Shown piece by piece: positions 1 through 7,970 of a stretch of DNA of 22,484 nt. The stretch is from Bacteroidales bacterium. GTDB taxonomy: Bacteria; Bacteroidota; Bacteroidia; Bacteroidales; WCHB1-69. How positions within the stretch are numbered: the stretch's first letter is position 1; each line of letters begins with the position of its first letter. The stretch is from contig JAEERB010000021.1 of the NCBI GenBank assembly GCA_016285615.1, positions 1 to 22,484 on the forward strand, in the 5' to 3' direction. The position numbers and the translations under genes were made by a program. Below the pieces are notes generated by a model that was given only the letters and a program-made list of their open reading frames with translations, did not search any database and had not been told where the DNA came from.

Positions 1-165
1 ACGAAGAAACAGGATACAGCTATTTCGGCGCAAGATATTATAACTCAAGTTATTCTATCTGGATGAGTGTTGACCCGATGAGTGACAAGTATCCATCCTT
101 GTCTCCGTATGCGTATTGTGGGAATAATCCAGTGAAGTTGGTGGACCCGAATGGGAGAGAAATTT
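1..165 (+). repeat. Rhs core-end repeat, copy 1
   Basis: This segment can be aligned without gaps to 3220-3384. The two share long identical runs such as GCAAGATATTATAA, GTTGACCCGATG and GTGACAAGTATCC. It encodes the conserved end of the Rhs shell, immediately before the variable tip. Homology of this kind permits recombination that swaps tips between cassettes. Confidence 0.8.
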
Positions 166-764
166 GGATTTTGGGCGAGGATGGGCAAAAGTATCAATAT
201 AAGAACCGTGCTTTAGTCGATAGACATGGGATTGAAGTCACTCCCGCAGCGGGATCATACGAAGCAACAGTCCTTAGTGATTTAAAAGTTCTTGCAAATT
301 CTAAAGATGAAAGAATAAAAAGTCGGTTGACTCATCTTGAAACCAGCAATCATAAGCATGTGATCCAGGATTCTAAATCACTTAGCCCTAATATGAATGC
401 TTGTCTGTACAATAATAAAGAACAAGCTTCTACTCATGGAGTCGGCTGCGGGTCTACTATTTTTTTCAATGACAACAATAAATACGCATACCCTGACGGA
501 GCAGATTCATATTCACCAGCTGCATTAGCACATGAATTAATTGGACATGCATATGATAATGATTGTGGTAACAGAACAGATGCGGTTTCGGAACAAAATT
601 CCATACCATTGATAGAAATCTCATCTATTAATATTCAGAATATTATATTAAAGGAACATAAACTTAATGAAAGAACTCAATATGGATTTGATAATGGAAG
701 ACGTTGGGTAGATATCCCCAAAGATTTACTAAATACCTTTTTTACTCCGAACCGCAAACAATAA
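1..764 (+). CDS. Rhs-family protein, C-terminal end with M91-like zinc-metalloprotease tip (5' end outside window)
   Basis: The reading frame is open from base 3 without a start, so this is the 3' end of a longer gene. It first encodes the conserved Rhs core terminus (SYFGARYYN, then SVDPM, CGNNPVK and VDPNG), after which sequence becomes AT-rich and unique, the usual core-to-toxin switch. The tip (about 200 residues) holds HELIGH at 531-548, followed by a Glu-, Asn- and Arg-containing stretch ending ERTQYG, which resembles the region after the zinc motif in M91/NleC-like effector peptidases. The spacing is HExxxH, one residue longer than the classical HExxH. Inferred role: proteolytic toxin delivered by a secretion system. 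The next gene starts 5 bases downstream. The Rhs assignment is firm; the protease call is motif-based. Confidence 0.8.
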   Translation, partial: EETGYSYFGARYYNSSYSIWMSVDPMSDKYPSLSPYAYCGNNPVKLVDPNGREIWILGEDGQKYQYKNRALVDRHGIEVTPAAGSYEATVLSDLKVLANSKDERIKSRLTHLETSNHKHVIQDSKSLSPNMNACLYNNKEQASTHGVGCGSTIFFNDNNKYAYPDGADSYSPAALAHELIGHAYDNDCGNRTDAVSEQNSIPLIEISSINIQNIILKEHKLNERTQYGFDNGRRWVDIPKDLLNTFFTPNRKQ

Positions 765-769
765 TCACA

Positions 770-1393
770 ATGAATAAGACGCTTAAATTAGTGATCATTC
801 TTTTGATAATAGCTATATCCCAATTTTATTGCTATTCTCAAGACAGTCTTTGGGCTCAAACCATCGAAAAACAGGACGAATTAGGGATAAACAATCTAAT
901 TCAGATAGGATTGGAGAATGAAATTGATGGAATAAACGCCTTGTTTCCTATTTGGATAAAAGGGAAAAATGACAAATCCTTTGTTATTGTCAGTGAAAAG
1001 ACATTACACCTCTTATATAATAGAAAATTCAACCAGCATTATTACATGGCATCTGACGCTTGCGTCCAGTTCTGCAAACAATTATTTCAGGATTCAATAA
1101 CCACAAGAGATCTGTCCATGATTTTTCCGCCCCCTATAGAAGATTATGTAATTACTCCCACAGATAGTATATTTCTTTACCCAGATTCGCTGAAGAAAGA
1201 ATTTGTTCTAAAGGTCTTTTCAAGCACCGGTGAATTAAACCCCAGCTATAACACAGAAACATCAATACTTAAACTTTTTCACTTCGGCTATTTGCTAGTT
1301 TATTGCGAAGGGACTCGTCCTCCTGTTATAAGTTTGTATCCGAAAGAATTTATCACAACTTTCTATGAAAAAAATTCTGAGCACAAAGAATGA
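770..1393 (+). CDS. Secreted hypothetical protein, candidate immunity protein for the upstream Rhs tip
   Basis: The protein has 207 residues. ATG at 770 is chosen over an in-frame ATG at 704, which lies inside the toxin gene, because 770 directly precedes a clear signal peptide: lysine-containing N-terminus, hydrophobic run LVIILLIIAIS, then a likely cleavage near YCYSQ. No family is recognised in the mature part, which is AT-rich like the toxin tip. Position immediately after a toxin tip is the standard place for an immunity gene, so that role is inferred from context only. If the signal peptide is real, protection would take place in the periplasm or at the envelope. A lipobox is not obvious. 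Confidence 0.6.
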   Translation: MNKTLKLVIILLIIAISQFYCYSQDSLWAQTIEKQDELGINNLIQIGLENEIDGINALFPIWIKGKNDKSFVIVSEKTLHLLYNRKFNQHYYMASDACVQFCKQLFQDSITTRDLSMIFPPPIEDYVITPTDSIFLYPDSLKKEFVLKVFSSTGELNPSYNTETSILKLFHFGYLLVYCEGTRPPVISLYPKEFITTFYEKNSEHKE

Positions 1394-1406
1394 GACATTT
1401 ACATAG

Positions 1407-1655
1407 GAGTGTGAAGTTAATAGATTTATATGCCCTGAATATCCATATTATTTTTATAAAATATGTGAATCAGACACGTGGAAAAGCATTGCAAATAAGT
1501 TAAAATGTACAGTGGAAGAATTGCAAAACATTAAGGGTAAACATCAGAAGGATCTTCCTGCTGTGGGAACAGAGTTGTTGTTCTTATATAACATAATTGG
1601 AGATGAAAGAATGAAGGTTGAAAAAAATAGTGTTACCGTACTCTACAAATTATAA
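1407..1655 (+). pseudogene. LysM-domain remnant without a start codon
   Basis: The frame is closed by TAG at 1404-1406 and by TAA at 1653-1655. In between it encodes about 82 residues with no usable ATG, GTG or TTG at its front. The middle reads SDTWKSIANKLKCTVEELQ and then LPAVGTELLF, which follows the LysM pattern of peptidoglycan-binding repeats (xDTxxxIAxxxxxxxxxLxxxN...PxxGxxLxx). It is AT-rich and lies between two Rhs cassettes. The likeliest reading is the tail of an earlier toxin or partner gene left behind when cassettes were displaced. LysM similarity is seen by eye only. Confidence 0.5.
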
Positions 1656-1697
1656 ATAATGTGATAAAGTGTCATTTTCATTAAAAACCGAACCAAA

Positions 1698-3971
1698 ATG
1701 CAGAACACTTTATTCAATCCCGCCAACAACGTGCGCTACACCTACGGCACCGCCGCCGACAGCGGCAACTGCATCGGGAAGGTGAGGATGGTGGAGGACG
1801 CCTCGGGCTTCAAGACCTTCTCGTACGGCAAGATGGGCGAAGTGGTGGAAGAGAATCATACCTTTGTGCTCCCCGGCGAGCAGAGCCCCTACACCTTCAG
1901 GATGAAATACGCCTACGACAGCTGGAACAGGCTACAGTCGATGACCTACCCCGACGGTGAGGAGGTGGAATACAGCTACGACCAGGGCGGCATGCTGACC
2001 AAGATTACCGGCTGGTTCGAGGAGGAGGCCACCAACCTGCCCGTCCATCCCCAAAACAGGGGCTGGGGCGAGGGTATAGTGATTGACGACCCTGACCCCT
2101 CCGTACCGATTACCACCTACAGGTACGACTATCCGTACGTGGACAGCATCGCCTACGACCGCTTCGGCCTGAAGACCATGCAGTTGAACGGCAACGGCAC
2201 GCGCAGCACCTACCGCTACGACATCCTGCAGCGCATGGACGGCCTCGGATGCACGTATCCTAATGGAAGCATCATGCAGAGCCTGAGCTACCGATACGAT
2301 GCCGTGGGCAACATCACCCGCATGGACAATGCCGCCACTGTCCCCATCATCTTCCCCTACTCGTTCAATATAAGCACTACCAGCAGTTGGAGCTACAGGT
2401 ATGACTCCCTCTACAGGATGACGGGCGCCACTTTGAGTTTCTATCCTTTGGACCTGTTAAAAGCATCTGTGCAAATGACCTACCATGCCGACGGCCGCAT
2501 CGCCAGCAAGTCACAGGACTACAGAACGTTTATTCAAGGAGAGCCTAACTTCCACAACGACAACTGGAACTACGTTTACGGCGAGGGGCAGCCCCACGCG
2601 CCCGTGAGCATCGGCGGGCAGACTCTTACGTGGGACGCCAACGGGAACCTGCTGACGGACAACGGCGCCGTGCTCGGCTGGGACGAGGAGAACCGGCTGA
2701 CGAGCTACAGCAAAGGCAACACAAGGGCCTTCTACCGGTACGACGCCCAAGGCGAACGCTTCTACAAGAACACGGGCGACACGACGGCCTACGGCAATCC
2801 CACCCTCTACGCCTCGCCCTACCTTGTGGCCACCAAGCATGGTTACACCAAACACTATTACGCTGAGAACGAGCGTCTTCTCTGTAAGATAGGCGACGGC
2901 ACCATCGAAGGCATCGACCTGCACGTGGTAGATACGGCCACGCTTGCAAGGAAGCAGACGGCGGTGAACCAAACAGCACCTAACGACCAGTACACCAGTT
3001 TATTGTCAAATTTGGCAACTCTGGACGGCACGCAGGGAAAGCACCCCGAACTCTACTGGCAGCACAGCGACCACCTCGGCAGCGCCTCTTGGATAACCGA
3101 TACCGCTGGCCGTGCCATCCAGCACCTGCAATACATGCCTTGGGGAGAACCCCTCTTAGACTACAGAAATCCATCATCTTCCTATAGTGCGCGCTATACC
3201 TTCTCCGGAAAGGAACGCGACGAAGAATCTGGCTTTAGCTATTTCGGTGCAAGATATTATAATTCAGCATATTCCATTTGGCTCTCTGTTGACCCGATGT
3301 GTGACAAGTATCCGAGCCTGAGTCCATATGTGTATTGCGGGAATAATCCTGTGAAGTGCGTGGACCCGAGTGGGGAAGAAATATACGAATTTGATGAAAA
3401 TGGGCAATATTTAGGGGTGAGTGGTGAGAAAGGTAGTGTAGACCAAATCGTAATAAAAAAAGCTGATGGTAGTACTTCTTCAAGTAAGGAATATAGTCAT
3501 GGCACGATAATAAGTTGTACTGCTTACGATAAAGACAATCCATATACCGATAGATATCAAAATGCTTTCATGTTGGATATCGAAAACGAGGATGCGGCTC
3601 TGGATTTGTTAAGTTTTGTAGCGGATAACGGTAACGTAGAGTGGCAAGTAGCATCGGGGGAAGATGAGCAAAATAATTGTTCAGTGGTGTTAGGAACGCT
3701 AATGGATGTTGGTCATGTTGATTCTAAAACATATCTGACAAAATCAAAAGGGTGTACAAATTTATCATTAGTTGCTCATAATCATCCTGGAGATGACTTC
3801 ATGTCAACGTTAGTATCAGAGGCGGATGTGACAAATGCAGGCAGAAGACCTGAAACTACTTTTATCCTATACACAAAGCTATTGGGTTTTCAGAGATATG
3901 ATAAAAATGGCAATCAAAATGGGCAATATATCGCTAAAAACGGAAAGATAGTAAATACTAATAAACAATGA
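1698..3971 (+). CDS. N-terminally truncated Rhs core with JAB/MPN-like toxin tip
   Basis: The protein has 757 residues, well short of full Rhs/YD proteins, and begins in the middle of the repeat shell. Repeats such as YRYDILQRM, YRYDAVGNI and YRYDSLYRM run through the first 400 residues. The GC-rich core ends with SYFGARYYN, SVDPM and VDPSG near residue 560. The remaining ~200 residues are AT-rich and contain HNHP at residues 694-697 followed by SEAD (707-710). This resembles the HxHP...SxxD metal site of JAB/MPN (RadC-like) domains, with a spacer longer than usual. An in-frame stop at 1665-1667 means the frame does not continue upstream. It may be an orphan, silent cassette or a start supplied by recombination. 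Its TGA overlaps the next ATG (ATGA). Confidence 0.75.
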   Translation: MQNTLFNPANNVRYTYGTAADSGNCIGKVRMVEDASGFKTFSYGKMGEVVEENHTFVLPGEQSPYTFRMKYAYDSWNRLQSMTYPDGEEVEYSYDQGGMLTKITGWFEEEATNLPVHPQNRGWGEGIVIDDPDPSVPITTYRYDYPYVDSIAYDRFGLKTMQLNGNGTRSTYRYDILQRMDGLGCTYPNGSIMQSLSYRYDAVGNITRMDNAATVPIIFPYSFNISTTSSWSYRYDSLYRMTGATLSFYPLDLLKASVQMTYHADGRIASKSQDYRTFIQGEPNFHNDNWNYVYGEGQPHAPVSIGGQTLTWDANGNLLTDNGAVLGWDEENRLTSYSKGNTRAFYRYDAQGERFYKNTGDTTAYGNPTLYASPYLVATKHGYTKHYYAENERLLCKIGDGTIEGIDLHVVDTATLARKQTAVNQTAPNDQYTSLLSNLATLDGTQGKHPELYWQHSDHLGSASWITDTAGRAIQHLQYMPWGEPLLDYRNPSSSYSARYTFSGKERDEESGFSYFGARYYNSAYSIWLSVDPMCDKYPSLSPYVYCGNNPVKCVDPSGEEIYEFDENGQYLGVSGEKGSVDQIVIKKADGSTSSSKEYSHGTIISCTAYDKDNPYTDRYQNAFMLDIENEDAALDLLSFVADNGNVEWQVASGEDEQNNCSVVLGTLMDVGHVDSKTYLTKSKGCTNLSLVAHNHPGDDFMSTLVSEADVTNAGRRPETTFILYTKLLGFQRYDKNGNQNGQYIAKNGKIVNTNKQ
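3220..3384 (+). repeat. Rhs core-end repeat, copy 2
   Basis: This is the partner of the segment at 1-165, same length and same reading frame. The tip sequences after the two copies are unrelated, which marks this repeat as the junction between constant core and exchangeable toxin domain. Confidence 0.8.
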
Positions 3972-4522
3972 AACATTACATTATATTTTTAACTTGCATT
4001 GTAATTTTTATAACTAACGTTATGTCTCAAGACAATGATACATTACTTTTTAAATATCAACGTTATGATAATAAATGTGATACTGTTATTTTAGATGAAG
4101 TAATTCCAACGACAAAAAAATTCTATAATATACTTGATTCTTATATTAGTGATTTCAACAAATTTGAGGAATATAAAAACAGCAACGTCATATTGACAAA
4201 AATAGATGCTGGAAGTCTTACATTTGTTGATTTTCACCTAGTTACTTCCTTTATAGAATATGAGTTATGGAGTCCCAAACATTTATTGTATGGTTGTTTT
4301 TTTTATAAAGACAAATTGGTCATTGTATACGAATGGAGAGAAATTTCGACATCAACAGCATTGCTATTTCGATATACAGGAAAAAAGTATCAATTTATTT
4401 ATAACCCTGAAGAACCTGTTGAAGATGAAACTATTTATCATGGGAAATGCTGGGTTTTTAGATATATGAATGGGAAGTTCCATCGATTAAAATATAGTAG
4501 TAATACGCAACGTTACCAATAA
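3968..4522 (+). CDS. Secreted hypothetical protein, candidate immunity protein for the JAB-like tip
   Basis: The protein has 184 residues. Its ATG overlaps the stop codon of the Rhs gene by four bases (ATGA), indicating translational coupling. The N-terminus is a signal peptide (IIFLTCIVIFITNVMS, cleavage probably before QDND). The mature part is rich in aromatic residues (many Tyr, Phe, Trp) and matches no family I recognise. Base composition is AT-rich like the toxin tip, so tip and partner probably moved together. Immunity function is inferred from position and coupling, not from homology. Confidence 0.6.
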   Translation: MKHYIIFLTCIVIFITNVMSQDNDTLLFKYQRYDNKCDTVILDEVIPTTKKFYNILDSYISDFNKFEEYKNSNVILTKIDAGSLTFVDFHLVTSFIEYELWSPKHLLYGCFFYKDKLVIVYEWREISTSTALLFRYTGKKYQFIYNPEEPVEDETIYHGKCWVFRYMNGKFHRLKYSSNTQRYQ

Positions 4523-4992
4523 AAATAATGAATTAGTATCATTAGTGTCCCATTAAAAATTTGATTATAAATCAACTAAAGAAGGTCAACCGAACCTGAT
4601 TAGTTCTTTGACATTTTGAAATTTTGTTTTGTTGAGGAAGTTACGTAATGGTGTCTTGTCTGAAAGAAAAAAGACCCCGTTGGGCTCGGAGAAAAAACAC
4701 AGTAATAATGAATTGGTAAGTAATTATATCAAAAATAATGTATTCTTTCATTGAAAATTTAGAACGTACGCGTTGCAACTTTTCAACGAGTATATTAGAT
4801 AGCAAGAGACACTCATTCACAGAAAATCATCGGCTACAGGTGAAAGTCATCGCTGGAATCCGTATCGAGCAAAAATATGCCAAATACCAGAATCCGATTA
4901 ATCCCAACTATGATTATGTAATTTTTTGGTGTATAGCATGGTAAAAGATGCAAAGAGGAATGGTATAATGAGAGCACAAAAGCCTCCTAAAA
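4523..4992. other. Intergenic region with no supported gene
   Basis: This AT-rich stretch separates the Rhs locus from the 3' end of the ribosomal operon. A 68-codon open frame (4738-4944) has no recognisable domain and no convincing start context. The segment from about 4552 to 4660 (GTGTCCCATTAAAA..., then TTAGTTCTTTGACATTTTG) has the feel of a mobile-element end or a leader, but no inverted partner was found within the window. Confidence 0.5.
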
Positions 4993-5032
4993 CAAAAAAA
5001 CCTTTGCAACCCTCAATGAGAGGTGCAAAGGT
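4993..5032 (-). terminator. Intrinsic terminator after rpsS
   Basis: Read on the minus strand, the arms ACCTTTGCA and TGCAAAGGT form a perfect 9-bp outer stem, with a CCTC/GAGG inner stem. They are followed directly by a run of seven T and then GTTTT. It lies 35 bases past the rpsS stop, so transcription of this ribosomal fragment ends here instead of continuing into rplV. Confidence 0.85.
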
Positions 5033-5067
5033 GTAAGTGTCACAACAAGTGCTGTGTTATGGGATAA

Positions 5068-5346
5068 CTATTTCTTACCTTTATCCTTTTGTCCGGCGTG
5101 ACCGCGGAAGATACGGGTGGGAGCAAATTCGCCCAATTTATGACCTACCATATTTTCGGTAACGTAAACGGGGATGAACTTGTTGCCGTTATGAACTGCG
5201 ATCGTCAGGCCTACGAAATCGGGAGAAATCATGGAAGCACGCGACCAGGTTTTGATAGTGGTTTTCTTACCTGACTGTTGAGCTTCGATCACTCTCTGTT
5301 CCAGTTTGTAGTGGATATATGGACCTTTTTTTAATGAACGACTCAT
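5068..5346 (-). CDS. rpsS: 30S ribosomal protein S19
   Basis: The protein has 92 residues, normal for S19. It begins [15 protein letters not shown] and contains the conserved [15 protein letters not shown] and [11 protein letters not shown] segments. S19 binds 16S rRNA in the head of the small subunit with S13. It is the last gene of the local ribosomal string, 18 bases after rplB. The genes that normally follow (rplV for L22, rpsC for S3) are missing; a terminator comes instead. Confidence 0.98.
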   Translation of the reverse strand: MSRSLKKGPYIHYKLEQRVIEAQQSGKKTTIKTWSRASMISPDFVGLTIAVHNGNKFIPVYVTENMVGHKLGEFAPTRIFRGHAGQKDKGKK

Positions 5347-5364
5347 ATTACTCTAACTTTAAAA

Positions 5365-6189
5365 TTATTTCTTTCTTCTTTCGATAATGTATTGACTCGA
5401 ATTCTTCTTGTTGCTGCGAGTCTTATAACCCTTAGCTGGCAAGCCTTTTCTTGAGCGCGGATGTCCGCCGGAAGCACGACCTTCACCACCGCCCATCGGG
5501 TGATCAACAGGGTTCATAACAACACCACGGTTTCTGGGACGACGGCCCAACCAGCGGCTTCTACCGGCTTTACCGGAAACCTCGAGGCTATGGTCGATGT
5601 TGGAAACCATACCAATGGTGGCGCGGCAAGCGCACAGAATCATACGGGTTTCGCCCGACGGCATCTTCACGGTGGCGTACTTGCCATCACGCGACATCAA
5701 TTGTGCGTAGGCACCGGCACCACGAGCGATCTTGGCACCCTGGCCAGGACGCAGCTCGATGTTGTGAATAATGGAGCCGAAGGGGATTTCACCCAGCGTA
5801 AGACAGTTGCCCAAATCCGGAGAAACGCCGTTTCCGGAGATGATCTGCTGACCGACTTTCAAACCGTGAGGAGCCAAGATATAGCTCTTCTCGCCGTCGG
5901 CGTAGAACAACAAAGCGATACGGGCCGATCTGTTGGGATCGTACTCGATAGTCTTCACTGTTGCAGGAACACCGTCTTTGTTTCTTTTAAAATCAATAAA
6001 ACGATACATCTTCTTATGACCGCCTCCGCGATACCGTATCGTCATCTTACCACGATTGTTTCGTCCGCCGCTCGAGGGTTTCGAGCACAATAAACTCTTT
6101 TCAGGTTTACTTGTGGTAATGTCGTCAAATGCGCTAATAACTTTGAAGCGCTGACCTGGCGTTGTAGGTTTGTACTTTTTTAATGCCAT
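5365..6189 (-). CDS. rplB: 50S ribosomal protein L2
   Basis: The protein has 274 residues, full length. L2 lies near the peptidyl-transferase centre and is needed for subunit joining. Diagnostic segments are [23 protein letters not shown] and, near the C-terminus, [13 protein letters not shown] with the functionally important histidine loop, then a basic tail. It starts two bases after the rplW stop. A 210-codon open frame on the opposite strand is only a composition shadow. Confidence 0.98.
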   Translation of the reverse strand: MALKKYKPTTPGQRFKVISAFDDITTSKPEKSLLCSKPSSGGRNNRGKMTIRYRGGGHKKMYRFIDFKRNKDGVPATVKTIEYDPNRSARIALLFYADGEKSYILAPHGLKVGQQIISGNGVSPDLGNCLTLGEIPFGSIIHNIELRPGQGAKIARGAGAYAQLMSRDGKYATVKMPSGETRMILCACRATIGMVSNIDHSLEVSGKAGRSRWLGRRPRNRGVVMNPVDHPMGGGEGRASGGHPRSRKGLPAKGYKTRSNKKNSSQYIIERRKK

Positions 6190-6191
6190 TG

Positions 6192-6482
6192 TTAAATATT
6201 GCTATAAATGTCGATTTTTTCGTCTTTACTTACGAATACCATAGCTTTCTTCACGGTATTCTTCTTACCTTCGATAAGACCGCCCTTGGTGTAACGGGAA
6301 GTAGCCTTACCGCGTTGAACCAAAGTGTTAATCTTTAACACCTTCACGCCGTAAGTGTCTTCAACCGCCTTCTTAATCTGGCCCTTGGTGGCTTGGCGAT
6401 CAACGATGAAACCATAGCGGTTGTGCTTGTCAGCCAGCATGGTCATCTTTTCACTGATAATGGGCTTTATTAATACGTTCAT
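6192..6482 (-). CDS. rplW: 50S ribosomal protein L23
   Basis: The protein has 96 residues. It begins [14 protein letters not shown], the classic L23 opening (xxPxxTEK/SEK), and contains [15 protein letters not shown] and [10 protein letters not shown]23 sits at the exit tunnel of the large subunit and docks trigger factor and SRP. It lies between rplD and rplB in the canonical order, with a 30-base gap to rplD. Confidence 0.97.
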   Translation of the reverse strand: MNVLIKPIISEKMTMLADKHNRYGFIVDRQATKGQIKKAVEDTYGVKVLKINTLVQRGKATSRYTKGGLIEGKKNTVKKAMVFVSKDEKIDIYSNI

Positions 6483-6512
6483 CTCTTGATTCTTTTAAAT
6501 GGTTATGATTAA

Positions 6513-7142
6513 TTATTCTCCCAACATTTTTTCAATATCGCGGATACTGTTTTCGCAAATAATCAGGCTGCCTGCGTTCATCACATCGTAAGTGTTCACG
6601 TCACAAGCTCTGACTACCTTGGCACGCTGAATATTGCGTGAAGAGAGATAAACATTGGTATTACTTTCGTTAACCAGCAACAAGCTCTTGGCGTTCTCCA
6701 ATTTGAAGCTCTTGAGGAAGTTCATGTAAGCCTTGGTCTTGGGAGCCTCGAAAGCAAAATCTTCCACAACGATGATCTTGTTTTCTTTAGCCTTGTAAGT
6801 CAAAGCTGAGAAACGAGCCAATCTCTTGATTTTCTTGTTCAACTTGAAGGAGTAATCTCTCGGGTGAGGACCGAAAACGGTGGCACCGCCACGGATGGTG
6901 GGCGACTTGATGCTACCTGCACGAGCGCCGCCAGTACCTTTTTGTCTTTTCAGTTTGCGAGTACTACCCGAAATAGTGGATTTCTCCAAAGTGTCGTGGG
7001 TTCCTTGTCTTTTGTTGGCCAGAAATTGTTTAACATCCAACCAAATAGCGTGATCATTAGGTTCAATATTAAAGATTTCATCTTTTAATACGACCTTCTT
7101 CGTTGATTCGCTGCCGTCGATTTTATATACTTTTAACTCCAT
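6513..7142 (-). CDS. rplD: 50S ribosomal protein L4
   Basis: The protein has 209 residues. The long loop carries [16 protein letters not shown] and the following [12 protein letters not shown] segment, typical of L4, which lines the exit tunnel. In enterobacteria L4 also represses its own operon through the S10 leader; whether that holds here is unknown. Its ATG overlaps the end of rplC by 10 bases (ATGGAGTTAA), giving coupled translation. Confidence 0.98.
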   Translation of the reverse strand: MELKVYKIDGSESTKKVVLKDEIFNIEPNDHAIWLDVKQFLANKRQGTHDTLEKSTISGSTRKLKRQKGTGGARAGSIKSPTIRGGATVFGPHPRDYSFKLNKKIKRLARFSALTYKAKENKIIVVEDFAFEAPKTKAYMNFLKSFKLENAKSLLLVNESNTNVYLSSRNIQRAKVVRACDVNTYDVMNAGSLIICENSIRDIEKMLGE

Positions 7143-7762
7143 CTTTCTATAATTATATATGAACCATTAGGTCCTGGAACGGAACCTTTAACTACAATCA
7201 AATTTTTCTCTTTCACAATCTTCATGATTTGAAGGTTGATCATCTTGGTCTTGTTACCGCCAGTACGGCCGGCCATACGCATTCCGGGGAACACGCGTGA
7301 AGGCCATGAAGATGCACCCAGTGAACCAGGAGCTCTCAGACGGTTGTGCTGACCGTGAGTGCTGTCGCCAACACCACCAAAGCCATGACGCTTAACAACG
7401 CCTTGGAAACCTTTACCTTTGCTGATGCCGCTAACATCCACGAACTCACCCTCTACAAAGATCGACACGTCCAAAACCTCACCAAAGGTCTTCTTGTGTC
7501 CCTCTTCAAAGCGAGTGAACTCTTTCAGGACTTTCTTCGGAGTCGTGCCGGCTTTGGCGAAGTGACCCTTCAAAGATTTGGATGTCCTCTTTTCCTTTTT
7601 TTCGTCGTAACCCAATTGGATTGCTTCGTAACCATCCTTTTCGATGGTCTTAACTTGCGTAACTACGCAAGGACCAGCCTCCAATACCGTGCATGGCACT
7701 ATCTTGCCAGAGGCATCATAGATGCTAGTCATCCCAATTTTTTTTCCTATTAATCCAGACAT
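7133..7762 (-). CDS. rplC: 50S ribosomal protein L3
   Basis: The protein has 209 residues. It opens [15 protein letters not shown] and holds the L3 signature around [13 protein letters not shown] and the W-containing loop [19 protein letters not shown]3 is an early assembly protein of the 50S subunit near the peptidyl-transferase centre. In most bacteria rpsJ (S10) precedes it directly. Here nothing coding lies on this strand for at least 430 bases upstream, and a promoter with a roughly 125-base leader serves the gene. Confidence 0.98.
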   Translation of the reverse strand: MSGLIGKKIGMTSIYDASGKIVPCTVLEAGPCVVTQVKTIEKDGYEAIQLGYDEKKEKRTSKSLKGHFAKAGTTPKKVLKEFTRFEEGHKKTFGEVLDVSIFVEGEFVDVSGISKGKGFQGVVKRHGFGGVGDSTHGQHNRLRAPGSLGASSWPSRVFPGMRMAGRTGGNKTKMINLQIMKIVKEKNLIVVKGSVPGPNGSYIIIERWS

Positions 7763-7786
7763 TTTTGTTTAATTTTATAATGTTTT

Positions 7787-7878
7787 TAAAGTGTCAGTCA
7801 ACAATCTATTTATTTGCATTTTTCATTTAACAAACTGTAATTCAACTGCTTAAAAATTATTTTCAACACTTTACAGTT
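7787..7878 (-). promoter_or_regulatory. rplC leader with two mutually exclusive inverted repeats
   Basis: The segment at 7866-7878 can pair in two ways: bases 7871-7878 with 7833-7840 (AACTGTAA and TTACAGTT), or bases 7866-7873 with 7787-7794 (TAAAGTGT and ACACTTTA). Both are perfect 8-bp arms and they share three bases, so only one can form. This might be an autoregulatory switch in the L3 leader. The arms are AT-rich and chance is a real alternative. Confidence 0.35.
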
Positions 7879-7894
7879 CATTTGAAAAAGTCGG

Positions 7895-7924
7895 CAAATA
7901 TACAACTTTTTTCACATATTACAA
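7895..7924 (-). promoter_or_regulatory. Bacteroidetes-type promoter for rplC-rpsS
   Basis: On the minus strand TATATTTG (7895-7902) matches the -7 consensus TAnnTTTG. A TTG (7922-7924) lies 19 bases upstream, where the -33 element is expected. The predicted start point is about 125 bases before the rplC ATG. Confidence 0.65.
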
Positions 7925-7970
7925 CATGTTACGTTTTTTTCTGGAAAAAAATTACCGCAAACGCGGAATA

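Noticed and set aside
2511..2979. Long minus-strand frames of 153 and 117 codons inside the Rhs core
   Set aside because: The GC-rich repetitive core suppresses stop codons on the other strand; the products are low-complexity and match nothing.
4552..4660. Possible insertion-sequence end (GTGTCCCATTAAAA and following bases)
   Set aside because: No transposase, no inverted partner and no target duplication could be found in the window.
4738..4944. 68-codon open frame between the Rhs locus and rpsS
   Set aside because: No domain, no partner, no start signal and AT-rich context; kept only as intergenic sequence.
5461..6093. 210-codon open frame on the plus strand opposite rplB
   Set aside because: It lies wholly antisense to L2, has no recognisable domain, and its length follows from the codon bias of a highly expressed gene.
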